A DNA stretch of 11,873 nt from Anaerolineae bacterium. GTDB taxonomy: Bacteria > Chloroflexota > Anaerolineae > Aggregatilineales > Aggregatilineaceae. This document shows positions 1 to 6,260 of the stretch, piece by piece (within the stretch, counting starts at the first letter, position 1; every line of letters begins with the position of its first letter). The stretch covers positions 1 to 11,873 of the forward strand of contig JAFGJA010000399.1 in assembly GCA_016929355.1 (NCBI GenBank), read 5' to 3'. Position numbers and translations under genes: made by a program. The notes under the pieces are model-generated. The model was not told the origin of the DNA, ran no database searches, and worked only from the letters and a program-made list of their open reading frames with translations.

Positions 1-300
1 AAGTACCCCCAATGACTGCACCACCGCTTCACGATCAGGATGCTCGATCATCAATTGAGCGATCAGATCATCCAGTGTCCCAGAATAATTTGTAGCTGAT
101 GGCACGAAACCTTCAACATCACTTGACTGCAAACCGTACTCACTAATACCAAGTGCGACTTGTTCAGGAGATAAGGTTGCAGTGGGCATCGGGGTTGCCG
201 TTGGGATTGTTATTTGCGCATTGAGTATTGCCAATGAATTGCTAAAAATCAGTACTAAAACAATGATGAGAGCCAGAATGATAGATATGTGCCTTTTCAT
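1..300 (-). CDS. Secreted protein of unknown function, N-terminal part only
   Basis: This is the first 100 codons of a protein running off the left edge of the window. It begins MKRHISIILALIIVLVLIFS, a basic start followed by a long hydrophobic stretch, and continues to NAQ, a plausible signal-peptidase site near residue 33. Next comes a Thr/Pro linker (TIPTATPMPTATLSPEQ) of the sort common in exported Chloroflexota proteins. The remaining residues, to about 100, look like a globular or helical region (GTLDDLIAQLMIEHPDREAVVQSLG) that I do not recognise. The ATG at 298-300 is chosen because AGGAG lies 8 bases upstream (309-313, minus strand). A promoter fits just beyond it at 336-364. The segment is about 44% GC by hand count, lower than the neighbouring genes. 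Export is well supported; function is unknown. Confidence 0.8.
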   Translation of the reverse strand, partial: MKRHISIILALIIVLVLIFSNSLAILNAQITIPTATPMPTATLSPEQVALGISEYGLQSSDVEGFVPSATNYSGTLDDLIAQLMIEHPDREAVVQSLGVL

Positions 301-335
301 GCTCAAGACTCCTCTCTCTGTTTCAAAGTAGAATC

Positions 336-364
336 AGTATAGAGTAAACATTGAGAAATGGGAA
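336..364 (-). promoter_or_regulatory. Sigma-70-like promoter of the secreted protein gene
   Basis: On the minus strand a -35 box TTCCCA (359-364) is followed after 17 bases by a -10 box TATACT (336-341). This predicts a start near 329 and a leader of about 29 bases carrying the AGGAG site of the gene starting at 300. It is supported by sequence match and position only. Confidence 0.45.
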
Positions 365-418
365 ATCGAGTCAAAAAACGAGGGTATTCGTTATAATCCA
401 GAAAACCATCTTTGAGAT

Positions 419-455
419 CCCCTGCTACCCCAGTAAACACCGGGATAGCAAGGGG
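419..455 (-). terminator. Possible terminator after the first GH3 gene
   Basis: An imperfect inverted repeat with GC-rich arms (419-431 and 442-455, about 12 pairs with a bulge) begins 27 bases beyond the stop codon of the hydrolase gene at 482. Read on the minus strand, the tract after the stem is only moderately T-rich (GGTTTTCTGG, some distance away), so it is not a textbook intrinsic terminator. The rest of 301-481 holds only the promoter and ribosome site of the leftmost gene. Confidence 0.35.
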
Positions 456-481
456 ACTTAGCCCATTTAAATAATTCGACT

Positions 482-2746
482 TCAATCTTCCTTGTAAGCC
501 TGTGCCAGCATCTCATCAATGATGACATCCGGCGACTTGCCCAGCGCCCCTTCACCGCCAAAGAAGCCCAGCACCACGCGGAGCGGCATCAACTCCATCC
601 CCAACCAGATGTCCGACTCGCCATCCATCCCCGGCAAATTCGCCATCATCTGCGCCATCAGCGCTTCGACCATTGGCTTGCCGCGCGGGTCCTGCATCCA
701 ATGACTGATCGGGCTGGTGCGGTGCAGTTTGCAGGGCAATTTTTGCGTCGAGGTCAATTCCACACTGGCTGAGAGCGGCAGATCGGCTGACGATCCCCCT
801 GCCAGAATCTCGAATGTACCGCTTTCTGCGATCCACATCTCGTACAACGGATCGTAGTATTGGAACGCGCGCGGTTCCAGCGTGATCGTGACCGTCTTGG
901 TTTCGCCCGTTTCGAGCGCCACTTTAGCGAAGCCCTTCAATTCTTTAGGCGGGCGCACCAACCGCGCTTCGGGATCGCGCACGTAGACCTGCACCACCGT
1001 CTTCCCCGCGACGGAGCCGGTATTGGTCACATCCACCGATACGGTGAGATCGTCGCCATCACTGATTGCGTCAGTCGAGAGTTGCAGGTTATCATACGCA
1101 AACGTGGTATAGCTCAGGCCGTAGCCGAACGGGAACTGCACATCCATCTCGCGCGCATCGTAGTAACGGTAGCCGATGAAGATGCTTTCACCATAGCGCA
1201 CCACGCCATTTTCGCCGGGGAAATTGAGGTAGGCGGGGGTATCCTGCAAACGCAGGGGGAACGTTTCCGCCAAGCGCCCGGCGGGATTGACCACGCCGAA
1301 CAGCACATCAGCAATCGCACCGCCGCCCGCCTGCCCCATGAGCCAGGCTTCCAGCACCGCGTCAACGTCAGCGCCCCAATCACCCATCGTCACCGCCGAG
1401 CCACTGTTCAGGATCACCACCGTCTTAGGAGCCTGCGCCGCCACCGCTTTGATCAACGCGATCTGCTGCTCGGTCAAATCGGTATCGGGCCGGTCCAGAC
1501 CTTCGGTTTCCTTCCAATCCGGCAGGCCCATATACAGCAGCGCGATCTCCGCTGCCGCCGCCACCTTGACCGCGTCATCGATCAAGCTCTGGTCAAAACC
1601 GGGTTCCATCGTGTAACCGGGCGCATAGGTCAGTGTGGCATCCCCGGCCAGTTTCGCCAGTTCATCGAACGGCACATCAACTTGCGGCGGATTAATGTGT
1701 GAACTGCCGCCGCCCTGGTAACGCGGTTCTTTCGCCGTGACGCCGATCACCGCCAGCGATTTCACGTCTTTTAACGGCAACAGATCGCCTTCATTCTTGA
1801 GCAGTACAATCGATTCGCCGGAAATTCGCCGCGCTAAAGCGTGGTGCTTGGCGAACATCTCAGCGCTGACGCCAACTTCGGGATCACCCTTCGGGGTTTC
1901 CTGCGCCATGAACACGATGCGCAGAATACGGCGCACCGCTTCATCCAGCAGCGCTTCATCCAGTTCGCCCGCCTTAACCGCGTCGATCACTTTTTGTGTG
2001 CGTTCATGACGCGGACCGGGCATTTCGAGATCAAGACCGCCTTGCAGCGACGCGACGCGATCATGCACTGCGCCCCAGTCCGACACAACAAAGCCCTCAA
2101 AGCCCCATTCATCCTTGAGGATTTCGGTTAAGGTGCGTTTATTTTCCGAGCCATAAACGCCATTGATCAGGTTATAGGAACACATCACGGTCCAGGGCTG
2201 CGCGTTTTTGACGGCGCGCTCAAAGCCCGCCAGATAAATTTCACGCAGCGCGCGTTCATCCACCTGGGCATCCATCGACATGCGCTCAAATTCCTGGTTA
2301 TTAGCCACATAATGTTTGAGCGACGTGCCAATGCCTTTACCCTGGACGGCGTTGATATAAGTTGCCGCCATCTCGCCGCCCAGAAACGGGTCTTCGGAGA
2401 AATATTCAAAGTTACGCCCGCAGAGCGGTGAGCGCTTCATATTGTTGCCAGGTCCCAGCACGACGGAGACACCCAGCGCGATGCACTCATCGGCTAGCGC
2501 TTCGCCCAGTTCGGCGATCAGATCGCGGTCCCAGGTGGACGCCAACGCGGAGGCAGTGGGGAAACAGGTCGCGGGTTTCGCTTCGCCCCATTGTTCCGCA
2601 CGCCGGACGCCATGCGGCCCGTCCGACACCCAGATCGAAGGTATATTGAGCCGTTCAACGGGCACGGTCAACCAGGCGGTTAACCCGGTACACAGCGCGG
2701 CCTTTTCTTCTAATGTTAATTTTTGAACCAGTTCTTGCATATCCAT
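482..2746 (-). CDS. Glycoside hydrolase family 3, cytoplasmic beta-glucosidase type
   Basis: The 754-residue protein has the full three-domain GH3 plan. A TIM barrel (about 30-280) carries SDGPHGVR at 41-48, GRNFEYFSEDP at 110-120, LKHY at 143-146 and the nucleophile D223 in VVSDWG. An alpha/beta sandwich (about 310-545) carries ETEGLDRP, where E415 is the expected acid/base. A fibronectin III-like domain spans about 565-650. Enzymes of this type remove terminal beta-linked sugars by a retaining mechanism; glucosidase is likely, but xylosidase or another specificity is possible. There is no PA14 insertion and no signal peptide, so it should act in the cytoplasm on imported oligosaccharides. 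About 90 residues follow the FnIII domain (665-754, starting SPISHWMQDPRGK near 678), an extension I believe occurs in some GH3 proteins. The start at 2746 is preferred over 2740 because AAGGAA lies 5 bases upstream (2752-2757). No transporter or regulator adjoins it. Confidence 0.95.
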   Translation of the reverse strand: MDMQELVQKLTLEEKAALCTGLTAWLTVPVERLNIPSIWVSDGPHGVRRAEQWGEAKPATCFPTASALASTWDRDLIAELGEALADECIALGVSVVLGPGNNMKRSPLCGRNFEYFSEDPFLGGEMAATYINAVQGKGIGTSLKHYVANNQEFERMSMDAQVDERALREIYLAGFERAVKNAQPWTVMCSYNLINGVYGSENKRTLTEILKDEWGFEGFVVSDWGAVHDRVASLQGGLDLEMPGPRHERTQKVIDAVKAGELDEALLDEAVRRILRIVFMAQETPKGDPEVGVSAEMFAKHHALARRISGESIVLLKNEGDLLPLKDVKSLAVIGVTAKEPRYQGGGSSHINPPQVDVPFDELAKLAGDATLTYAPGYTMEPGFDQSLIDDAVKVAAAAEIALLYMGLPDWKETEGLDRPDTDLTEQQIALIKAVAAQAPKTVVILNSGSAVTMGDWGADVDAVLEAWLMGQAGGGAIADVLFGVVNPAGRLAETFPLRLQDTPAYLNFPGENGVVRYGESIFIGYRYYDAREMDVQFPFGYGLSYTTFAYDNLQLSTDAISDGDDLTVSVDVTNTGSVAGKTVVQVYVRDPEARLVRPPKELKGFAKVALETGETKTVTITLEPRAFQYYDPLYEMWIAESGTFEILAGGSSADLPLSASVELTSTQKLPCKLHRTSPISHWMQDPRGKPMVEALMAQMMANLPGMDGESDIWLGMELMPLRVVLGFFGGEGALGKSPDVIIDEMLAQAYKED

Positions 2747-2811
2747 GAGTATTCCTTTTCACAAAATCGAGATACACGGGGGTATTTTTCGCCTATAAGC
2801 ATAGCGCTTTG

Positions 2812-2840
2812 CCGCCAATCACAACAGGGTCATTTGGCGG
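2812..2840. promoter_or_regulatory. Inverted repeat in the divergent intergenic region, possible operator
   Basis: CCGCCAA (2812-2818) and TTGGCGG (2834-2840) are perfect 7-base inverted arms separated by 15 bases. The repeat lies between the GH3 gene, which starts leftward at 2746, and the rightward promoter at 2851-2879. That position suits a regulator acting on both. I saw no clean promoter for the GH3 gene in 2747-2850; TTGTGA and TATGCT are only 15 bases apart. An RNA hairpin in the GH3 leader is the alternative. Confidence 0.35.
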
Positions 2841-2850
2841 TGATTCCCCC

Positions 2851-2879
2851 TTCACCTTGTCCATAGATGGGAGTATAAT
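2851..2879 (+). promoter_or_regulatory. Strong sigma-70-like promoter, plus strand
   Basis: A perfect -10 box TATAAT (2874-2879) is preceded at the ideal 17-base distance by TTCACC (2851-2856), which matches 4 of 6 positions of the -35 consensus. A start near 2886 is expected. The first open reading frame downstream is the small one at 2953, and an intrinsic terminator follows at 3174-3201, so the promoter appears to serve a short separate transcript and not the 3333 gene. Confidence 0.55.
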
Positions 2880-2952
2880 GTCCGGCCCGATCATAAGCGG
2901 GCACAACACATCAAACGCAAACGAGTAAGCGATTAACAGAGGTATACCCCCT

Positions 2953-3081
2953 ATGAAGACGTTAAAATCCGTCGGCCTCGCCCTGTCGGTGATCCTGACG
3001 CATACCATCGGCGCCGATTTGCAAGGTGCGCGCCACCTGTTGGGAACGAATCCGGGCGTGATCCCGGCGAAACGCAAGTAA
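2953..3081 (+). CDS. Possible 42-residue small protein
   Basis: ATG at 2953 opens 42 codons ending in TAA at 3079-3081. The product starts MKTLKSVGLALSVILTHTIG and ends GVIPAKRK. It has a basic end, a modest hydrophobic stretch (about residues 7-20) and a basic tail, so it could be a small membrane-associated or exported peptide, or a translated leader. AGAGG lies at 2938-2942, 10 bases before the ATG. A good promoter (2851-2879) and terminator (3174-3201) bracket it, which is the main support. I recognise no family. An overlapping minus-strand frame across 2793-3224 lacks such signals. The transcript could also be non-coding, with this frame arising by chance. Confidence 0.35.
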   Translation: MKTLKSVGLALSVILTHTIGADLQGARHLLGTNPGVIPAKRK

Positions 3082-3084
3082 ACG

Positions 3085-3158
3085 CTGCACCCCGATCCGC
3101 GCGCGACCTCACCCACCGGACCAAAACCGGGTCCGGCGACCTCATCCGCGCGCGGCAG
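3085..3158 (+). other. Folded, partly duplicated 3' region of the small transcript
   Basis: After the small frame, the RNA can form a perfect 7-pair hairpin, CCGGACC (3116-3122) with GGTCCGG (3130-3136). This is enclosed by an 8-pair stem of CGCGCGCG (3098-3105) with CGCGCGCG (3147-3154) and flanked by CTGC (3085-3088) and GCAG (3155-3158). The sequence is also repetitive: ATCCGCGCGCG occurs at 3095-3105 and 3144-3154, GCGACCTCA at 3103-3111 and 3136-3144, and ACCTnACCCAC at 3106-3116 and 3159-3169. Together with the terminator just beyond, this suggests a structured RNA or stable 3' UTR. I match it to no known RNA family. The self-complementary CGCGCG runs could pair by chance in GC-rich DNA. 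Confidence 0.35.
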
Positions 3159-3173
3159 ACCTGACCCACATAC

Positions 3174-3201
3174 CGCCCCGGTTATCACGCTGGGGCGTTT
3201 T
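3174..3201 (+). terminator. Rho-independent terminator
   Basis: CGCCCCGG (3174-3181) pairs with CTGGGGCG (3190-3197), giving 8 pairs including one G-T, with an 8-base loop (TTATCACG) and a TTTT run at 3198-3201. It closes the short transcript from the 2851 promoter and separates it from the beta-helix gene. Confidence 0.6.
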
Positions 3202-3228
3202 GATTCCAGGAATATGCACCACATTGCC

Positions 3229-3268
3229 GCCGGAGCGCTTCAGCCTCCGGCAAAAAACAGTGTATACT
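3229..3268 (+). promoter_or_regulatory. Hairpin and -10 box upstream of the beta-helix gene
   Basis: GCCGGAG (3229-3235) and CTCCGGC (3245-3251) form a perfect 7-pair inverted repeat, followed by an A-run, so it is not a plus-strand terminator. Just downstream TATACT (3263-3268) is a good -10 box. No convincing -35 box exists at 16-18 bases; the nearest is TTCAGC at 3239-3244, inside the repeat. The palindrome overlaps where RNA polymerase would bind, so it could be an operator. The gene begins at 3333 after AGAGGAAAGGA (3315-3325). Confidence 0.3.
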
Positions 3269-3332
3269 GCACTTTACCAGGGCTTGATGCCACCTGCCCT
3301 GCCCCCATCGCCTCAGAGGAAAGGAACGCATC

Positions 3333-6143
3333 ATGCACCGCACAATCATCTGGATCGGGATCGCCGCCCTGTTAGGTGCGATCATCACGCTAATGGGCAT
3401 CACTGCACCCACTGCCGCGCAAGCCCCCCTGCCCGACTCCATCCCGCCCGGCGAACCGGATACCGAAAGTCTGCTCGATCTGCATTTTCAACTGCAAAAT
3501 TACTATAACCATGTGTTATGTGTGTCCGGCGATGGATCGTGCCCGGCAGACGTGACCGTCACCGTGCCCAACCTGACTGCACCCGCTCACTACCAGATCA
3601 TCTACCCGATTCAAGACACATTCACCACGATCCAGGCGGCTGCCGATACCGCCCAACCCGGCGATCTGATCCTCATCATGCCGGGGCGTTACGCAGGCGT
3701 CGAGATCGAGGGGACGGGCGGCGAGGATAGCGCGTATATTCACTTTTTGGGCTGGGGCGATCCCGGCTCGGTGATCGTGGATGCGCCCGCCGATCCTGAA
3801 AAAAGTTATCTGCGCCACCACTTCTATTTCATCGACGCACACCATTACATCATTCAGAACATCGCGTTTGAGGGAGCCGAGGGCGCGGGCGTGTTCGTGT
3901 CCGGTTATTTTTCAGCGACGGGGCATTTTGCGCACCATTTCATTTTTATGGACCTCTACAGCCACGATAACGGGACATGGGGCCTGCACACCACCTCCAC
4001 CAGCAGCGTCGTGATCCAGGATTCGACCTTCACCGGGAGCCGCGAGGAACACGGCGTTTATATTTCCGGGTCCGGCGATCACATCTTCATCCGGCGCAAT
4101 GTGTTCCAGGGCAACGCCGCCGCCGGGTTGCAGGTCAACGCCGATCCGCAAACAGCTACCGAGGAATTATTCTGGTGGCTGCACAATGCCACCGGGGATA
4201 CGTGCGGCATCAGCGAGGATGATGTGTGGCTCACTGAATGGCAGACGGTCAAGGATTGTTATGATGCGCAAGGACTCCCCGACCTCGGCCTGTTCATCGA
4301 GGATGGCATCAGCACCGGATTACGCATCGAGCAAAACGTGATCACGGGCAACGGCGCGGCGGGCGGCGCGGGAATCAATCTGGCCTCGGTTACATGGTCC
4401 GAGGTGCGTAACAACCTGATCTACGGCAATGACGCGGCGGGGATTGCGTGTTGGGATAACGCCTACGCCGCAGAAAAAGAACTCGCCAGTTCGCGCTTTG
4501 GCTGTTATTCACTCAACATCTACCACAACACCATTGTGGATGAATCCGGCAATCGCGGCGCGCTGATTCTCAATCAAGATGCGCGCAATATGTGGGTCTA
4601 TCACAATATCATCGTGCGGGATCGTTTCGACGCTTACGAGATCACCGGGCGATCCGGCGCGGGACTGACTTCGTTCGGCAATGCGTATTCAGCGCAATGG
4701 ATCGAAGACTCGCCGGACATCGCGCAGATCGATACCGATCCCGATGCTGGCTCGATCACCGGCTTCAGTGTAAGCGAGGCGCTCGATCAATTCGTCGCGC
4801 CGGGGTTCGCGCCCTGGGTATTGCTGGATGGCGCGTGGCCGGGCCTGAATCCTGATCGGCCCGATTACCACCTGCGGCCCGCTTCGGCATGGGCAACGCT
4901 GGCCCAGAATCAAGCGCTACAGTACGATCTGTTGGGCGATCCGCGCGGCGGGGCGGCGATTGGGGCGTTGAATCCGGCGGCAGGGAGCAAAGGTGATACG
5001 GCACTGGCGAGGTTTATCTCAAACATACCTCACCCCCTAACCCCCTCTCCAAGCATGGCGAGGGAGAATCAGGTTATGAGTCTGAGGCAAGACTCCCCCT
5101 TTCTCCATCTCGGATGGGGAAAGGGGGTTGGGGGGATAGGGGCCAATCAGGATTTAGTAGAAAAAATTCCCCGCCAAACCGCCATCACGCCCCCCACCAT
5201 CACCTATCGCCTCGCCGGGGACGACTACAATGGGCACATTTACCGCGTCGTGGCGGAACCGGGCGCGGAACCCGAATCGCTCACGCTGGCGTTGGATGCA
5301 CTCGCACCGCGATCCGGCGATCCCGCGATCAATACGGTGGACGAGTGGGTTAACATTTCACCGGATGGGCAATGGCTGCTGATCAGCACCGAACGCTTCG
5401 ATCCCGAATGCGAGGGTTGGGCGTGCCTGGTACTGCTGCCCTCGGATGTGTCACGCTACGAGGTGATTCGCGCGGGCGGCGCAGTGATCCACGCGGAAGG
5501 GTTCAGCGCCGTAGGGCGTGGAGGTCGCATAATCGTCTACCCGGCAAGCGGAGGACCACATGCCGTCGATTTATGGGCAATCGCGCGGGCAGAGGATGGT
5601 ACATGGAGCGATCCGATTTTGCTGACGGGTGATTCGCCCTATAACTGGCACGGCCACCCGGCCATCAATGATTATGGCCCCTCATCAACGTTTGATTGTG
5701 GCGATGCTGCTTACGGGCAAGAGGTCACCGCGATTTGCTCGGTCATGCATGATGGCAGCTATTTTTCAGTGGATTTAACGCCTGAAAACGGTGAATTGGG
5801 CACCGCCCTGCACCATCCCAGTCGAGCATCATTGGCAACAAGCGCGTTTGTCTTCGAGGCGGATTGGGGCAACACCGAGCGTATATGGATCGCCTTGTGG
5901 GATATGGATCAAGCACAATTTATCTCCACATTGGGCAAGGAAGACTTTACGAACGACAATTCGCCGTGTCTACTGCCGGATGACCGGATCGCGTCATTAT
6001 GGTTGAATCGCCCCGGCAACGATCCCGGTTATCACGAACTCAAAGTGATGGAACCCGATGGTAGCGACTATTTCATGTTGGTCACGGATAGCGACGTGCT
6101 GGATACAGGGCTGGGTTGTGGGGGTGGTTTGGCGGGGGAATAA
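3333..6143 (+). CDS. Secreted beta-helix protein with C-terminal TolB/PD40-like domain
   Basis: The 936-residue product begins with a signal peptide (MHRTIIWIGIAALLGAIITL, likely cleaved after TAAQA near 31). FTTIQAAADTAQPGDLILIM at about 97-116 followed by PGRY is typical of the first turn of parallel beta-helix (pectate-lyase-like) proteins. Coil repeats such as VVIQDSTFTG, IFIRRNVFQGN, LRIEQNVITGN and VRNNLIYGN run to about 450. The helix region closes with GDPRGGAAIGALNP (535-548), a usual ending for such proteins. Residues about 565-602 are encoded by a palindromic repeat (see 5028-5142). From about 620 a second region has PD40/TolB-like strands (WVNISPDGQWLLIS at 672-685; SPCLLPDDRIASLW at 877-890), suggesting a beta-propeller part. 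It should act outside the membrane, perhaps binding or cutting polysaccharide; I can assign no catalytic residues. The start is set by the AAGGAA site 6 bases before the ATG. It is transcribed alone. Confidence 0.85.
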   Translation: MHRTIIWIGIAALLGAIITLMGITAPTAAQAPLPDSIPPGEPDTESLLDLHFQLQNYYNHVLCVSGDGSCPADVTVTVPNLTAPAHYQIIYPIQDTFTTIQAAADTAQPGDLILIMPGRYAGVEIEGTGGEDSAYIHFLGWGDPGSVIVDAPADPEKSYLRHHFYFIDAHHYIIQNIAFEGAEGAGVFVSGYFSATGHFAHHFIFMDLYSHDNGTWGLHTTSTSSVVIQDSTFTGSREEHGVYISGSGDHIFIRRNVFQGNAAAGLQVNADPQTATEELFWWLHNATGDTCGISEDDVWLTEWQTVKDCYDAQGLPDLGLFIEDGISTGLRIEQNVITGNGAAGGAGINLASVTWSEVRNNLIYGNDAAGIACWDNAYAAEKELASSRFGCYSLNIYHNTIVDESGNRGALILNQDARNMWVYHNIIVRDRFDAYEITGRSGAGLTSFGNAYSAQWIEDSPDIAQIDTDPDAGSITGFSVSEALDQFVAPGFAPWVLLDGAWPGLNPDRPDYHLRPASAWATLAQNQALQYDLLGDPRGGAAIGALNPAAGSKGDTALARFISNIPHPLTPSPSMARENQVMSLRQDSPFLHLGWGKGVGGIGANQDLVEKIPRQTAITPPTITYRLAGDDYNGHIYRVVAEPGAEPESLTLALDALAPRSGDPAINTVDEWVNISPDGQWLLISTERFDPECEGWACLVLLPSDVSRYEVIRAGGAVIHAEGFSAVGRGGRIIVYPASGGPHAVDLWAIARAEDGTWSDPILLTGDSPYNWHGHPAINDYGPSSTFDCGDAAYGQEVTAICSVMHDGSYFSVDLTPENGELGTALHHPSRASLATSAFVFEADWGNTERIWIALWDMDQAQFISTLGKEDFTNDNSPCLLPDDRIASLWLNRPGNDPGYHELKVMEPDGSDYFMLVTDSDVLDTGLGCGGGLAGE
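5028..5142. repeat. Palindromic repeat element inserted in frame in the beta-helix gene
   Basis: The ends form a long inverted repeat: 5028-5050 (starting CCTCACCCCCTAACC) matches the reverse complement of 5118-5140 at 19 of 23 positions. Inside are a left hairpin (5043-5050 with 5057-5064, one mismatch) and a strong right hairpin, 5095-5109 with 5113-5127, 15 pairs with one G-T and a 3-base loop. The C-run arms are unlike the rest of the gene and recall dispersed repeats of Chloroflexota and Cyanobacteria. The reading frame stays open through it and encodes the low-complexity segment HPLTPSPSMARE ... GWGKGVGGIG. The hairpin at 11741-11766 shares CCCCCTCTCC with the left arm. Confidence 0.75.
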
Positions 6144-6160
6144 GTCAGGGTTTTGCTTCC

Positions 6161-6189
6161 CTATGATTTTTCATAGCATTTTCGTTTTA
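6161..6189 (+). terminator. Possible terminator after the beta-helix gene
   Basis: CTATGA (6161-6166) and TCATAG (6171-6176) form a perfect 6-pair stem with a TTTT loop, 17 bases after the stop codon, followed by the T-rich CATTTTCGTTTTA. The stem is short and AT-rich, so termination would be weak. Confidence 0.4.
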
Positions 6190-6206
6190 GGAGCCAAGAA
6201 ATTTTG

Positions 6207-6212
6207 TATAAT
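6207..6212 (+). promoter_or_regulatory. -10 box of the histidine kinase operon
   Basis: A perfect TATAAT lies 48 bases before the kinase ATG, in an AT-rich stretch between two operons. No good -35 box is found 16-18 bases upstream (GTTTTA at 6184-6189 is poor), so an activator may be needed or another promoter used. A start near 6219 is expected, at the edge of the inverted repeat at 6218-6245. Confidence 0.4.
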
Positions 6213-6217
6213 CCGAT

Positions 6218-6245
6218 TAATTTTTGCCGGATGAGCCAAAAATTA
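6218..6245. promoter_or_regulatory. Inverted repeat at the kinase operon start site
   Basis: TAATTTTTG (6218-6226) and CAAAAATTA (6237-6245) are perfect 9-base inverted arms with a 10-base spacer. They sit between the -10 box and the GGGGAAG ribosome site (6247-6253). This could be an operator, or an RNA hairpin next to the ribosome site that limits translation. Confidence 0.4.
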
Positions 6246-6260
6246 TGGGGAAGAACAAAT

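Noticed and set aside
392..397. Perfect TATAAT on the plus strand
   Set aside because: No -35 box at the right distance and no plus-strand gene downstream; probably chance in AT-rich DNA.
303..485. A 60-codon minus-strand frame between the leftmost gene and the GH3 gene
   Set aside because: It covers the GH3 downstream hairpin and the promoter and ribosome site of the next gene, has no ribosome site that I can see, and looks like intergenic sequence read through.
860..1702. Long plus-strand frame (280 codons) opposite the first GH3 gene
   Set aside because: The product is Arg/His-rich, typical of the antisense of a GC-rich gene, and the other strand encodes an unmistakable GH3 enzyme.
2793..3224. 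A 143-codon minus-strand frame opposite the small transcript
   Set aside because: Its composition looks like a GC-rich shadow. It runs through the promoter, terminator and hairpins of the plus strand and has no recognisable domain. It is not fully excluded.
3229..3251. Hairpin read as a terminator
   Set aside because: It is followed by an A-run on the plus strand, and on the minus strand the T-run comes before the stem, so neither direction gives an intrinsic terminator.
5028..5142. Considered as part of a CRISPR array or an insertion sequence
   Set aside because: There are no regularly spaced repeats and no transposase or target duplication; it is a lone palindromic unit.
6204..6260. Upstream TTG start extending the kinase by 19 residues
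   Set aside because: The extension overlaps the TATAAT box and the inverted repeat, and the ATG at 6261 has its own ribosome site and begins a normal kinase N-terminus.
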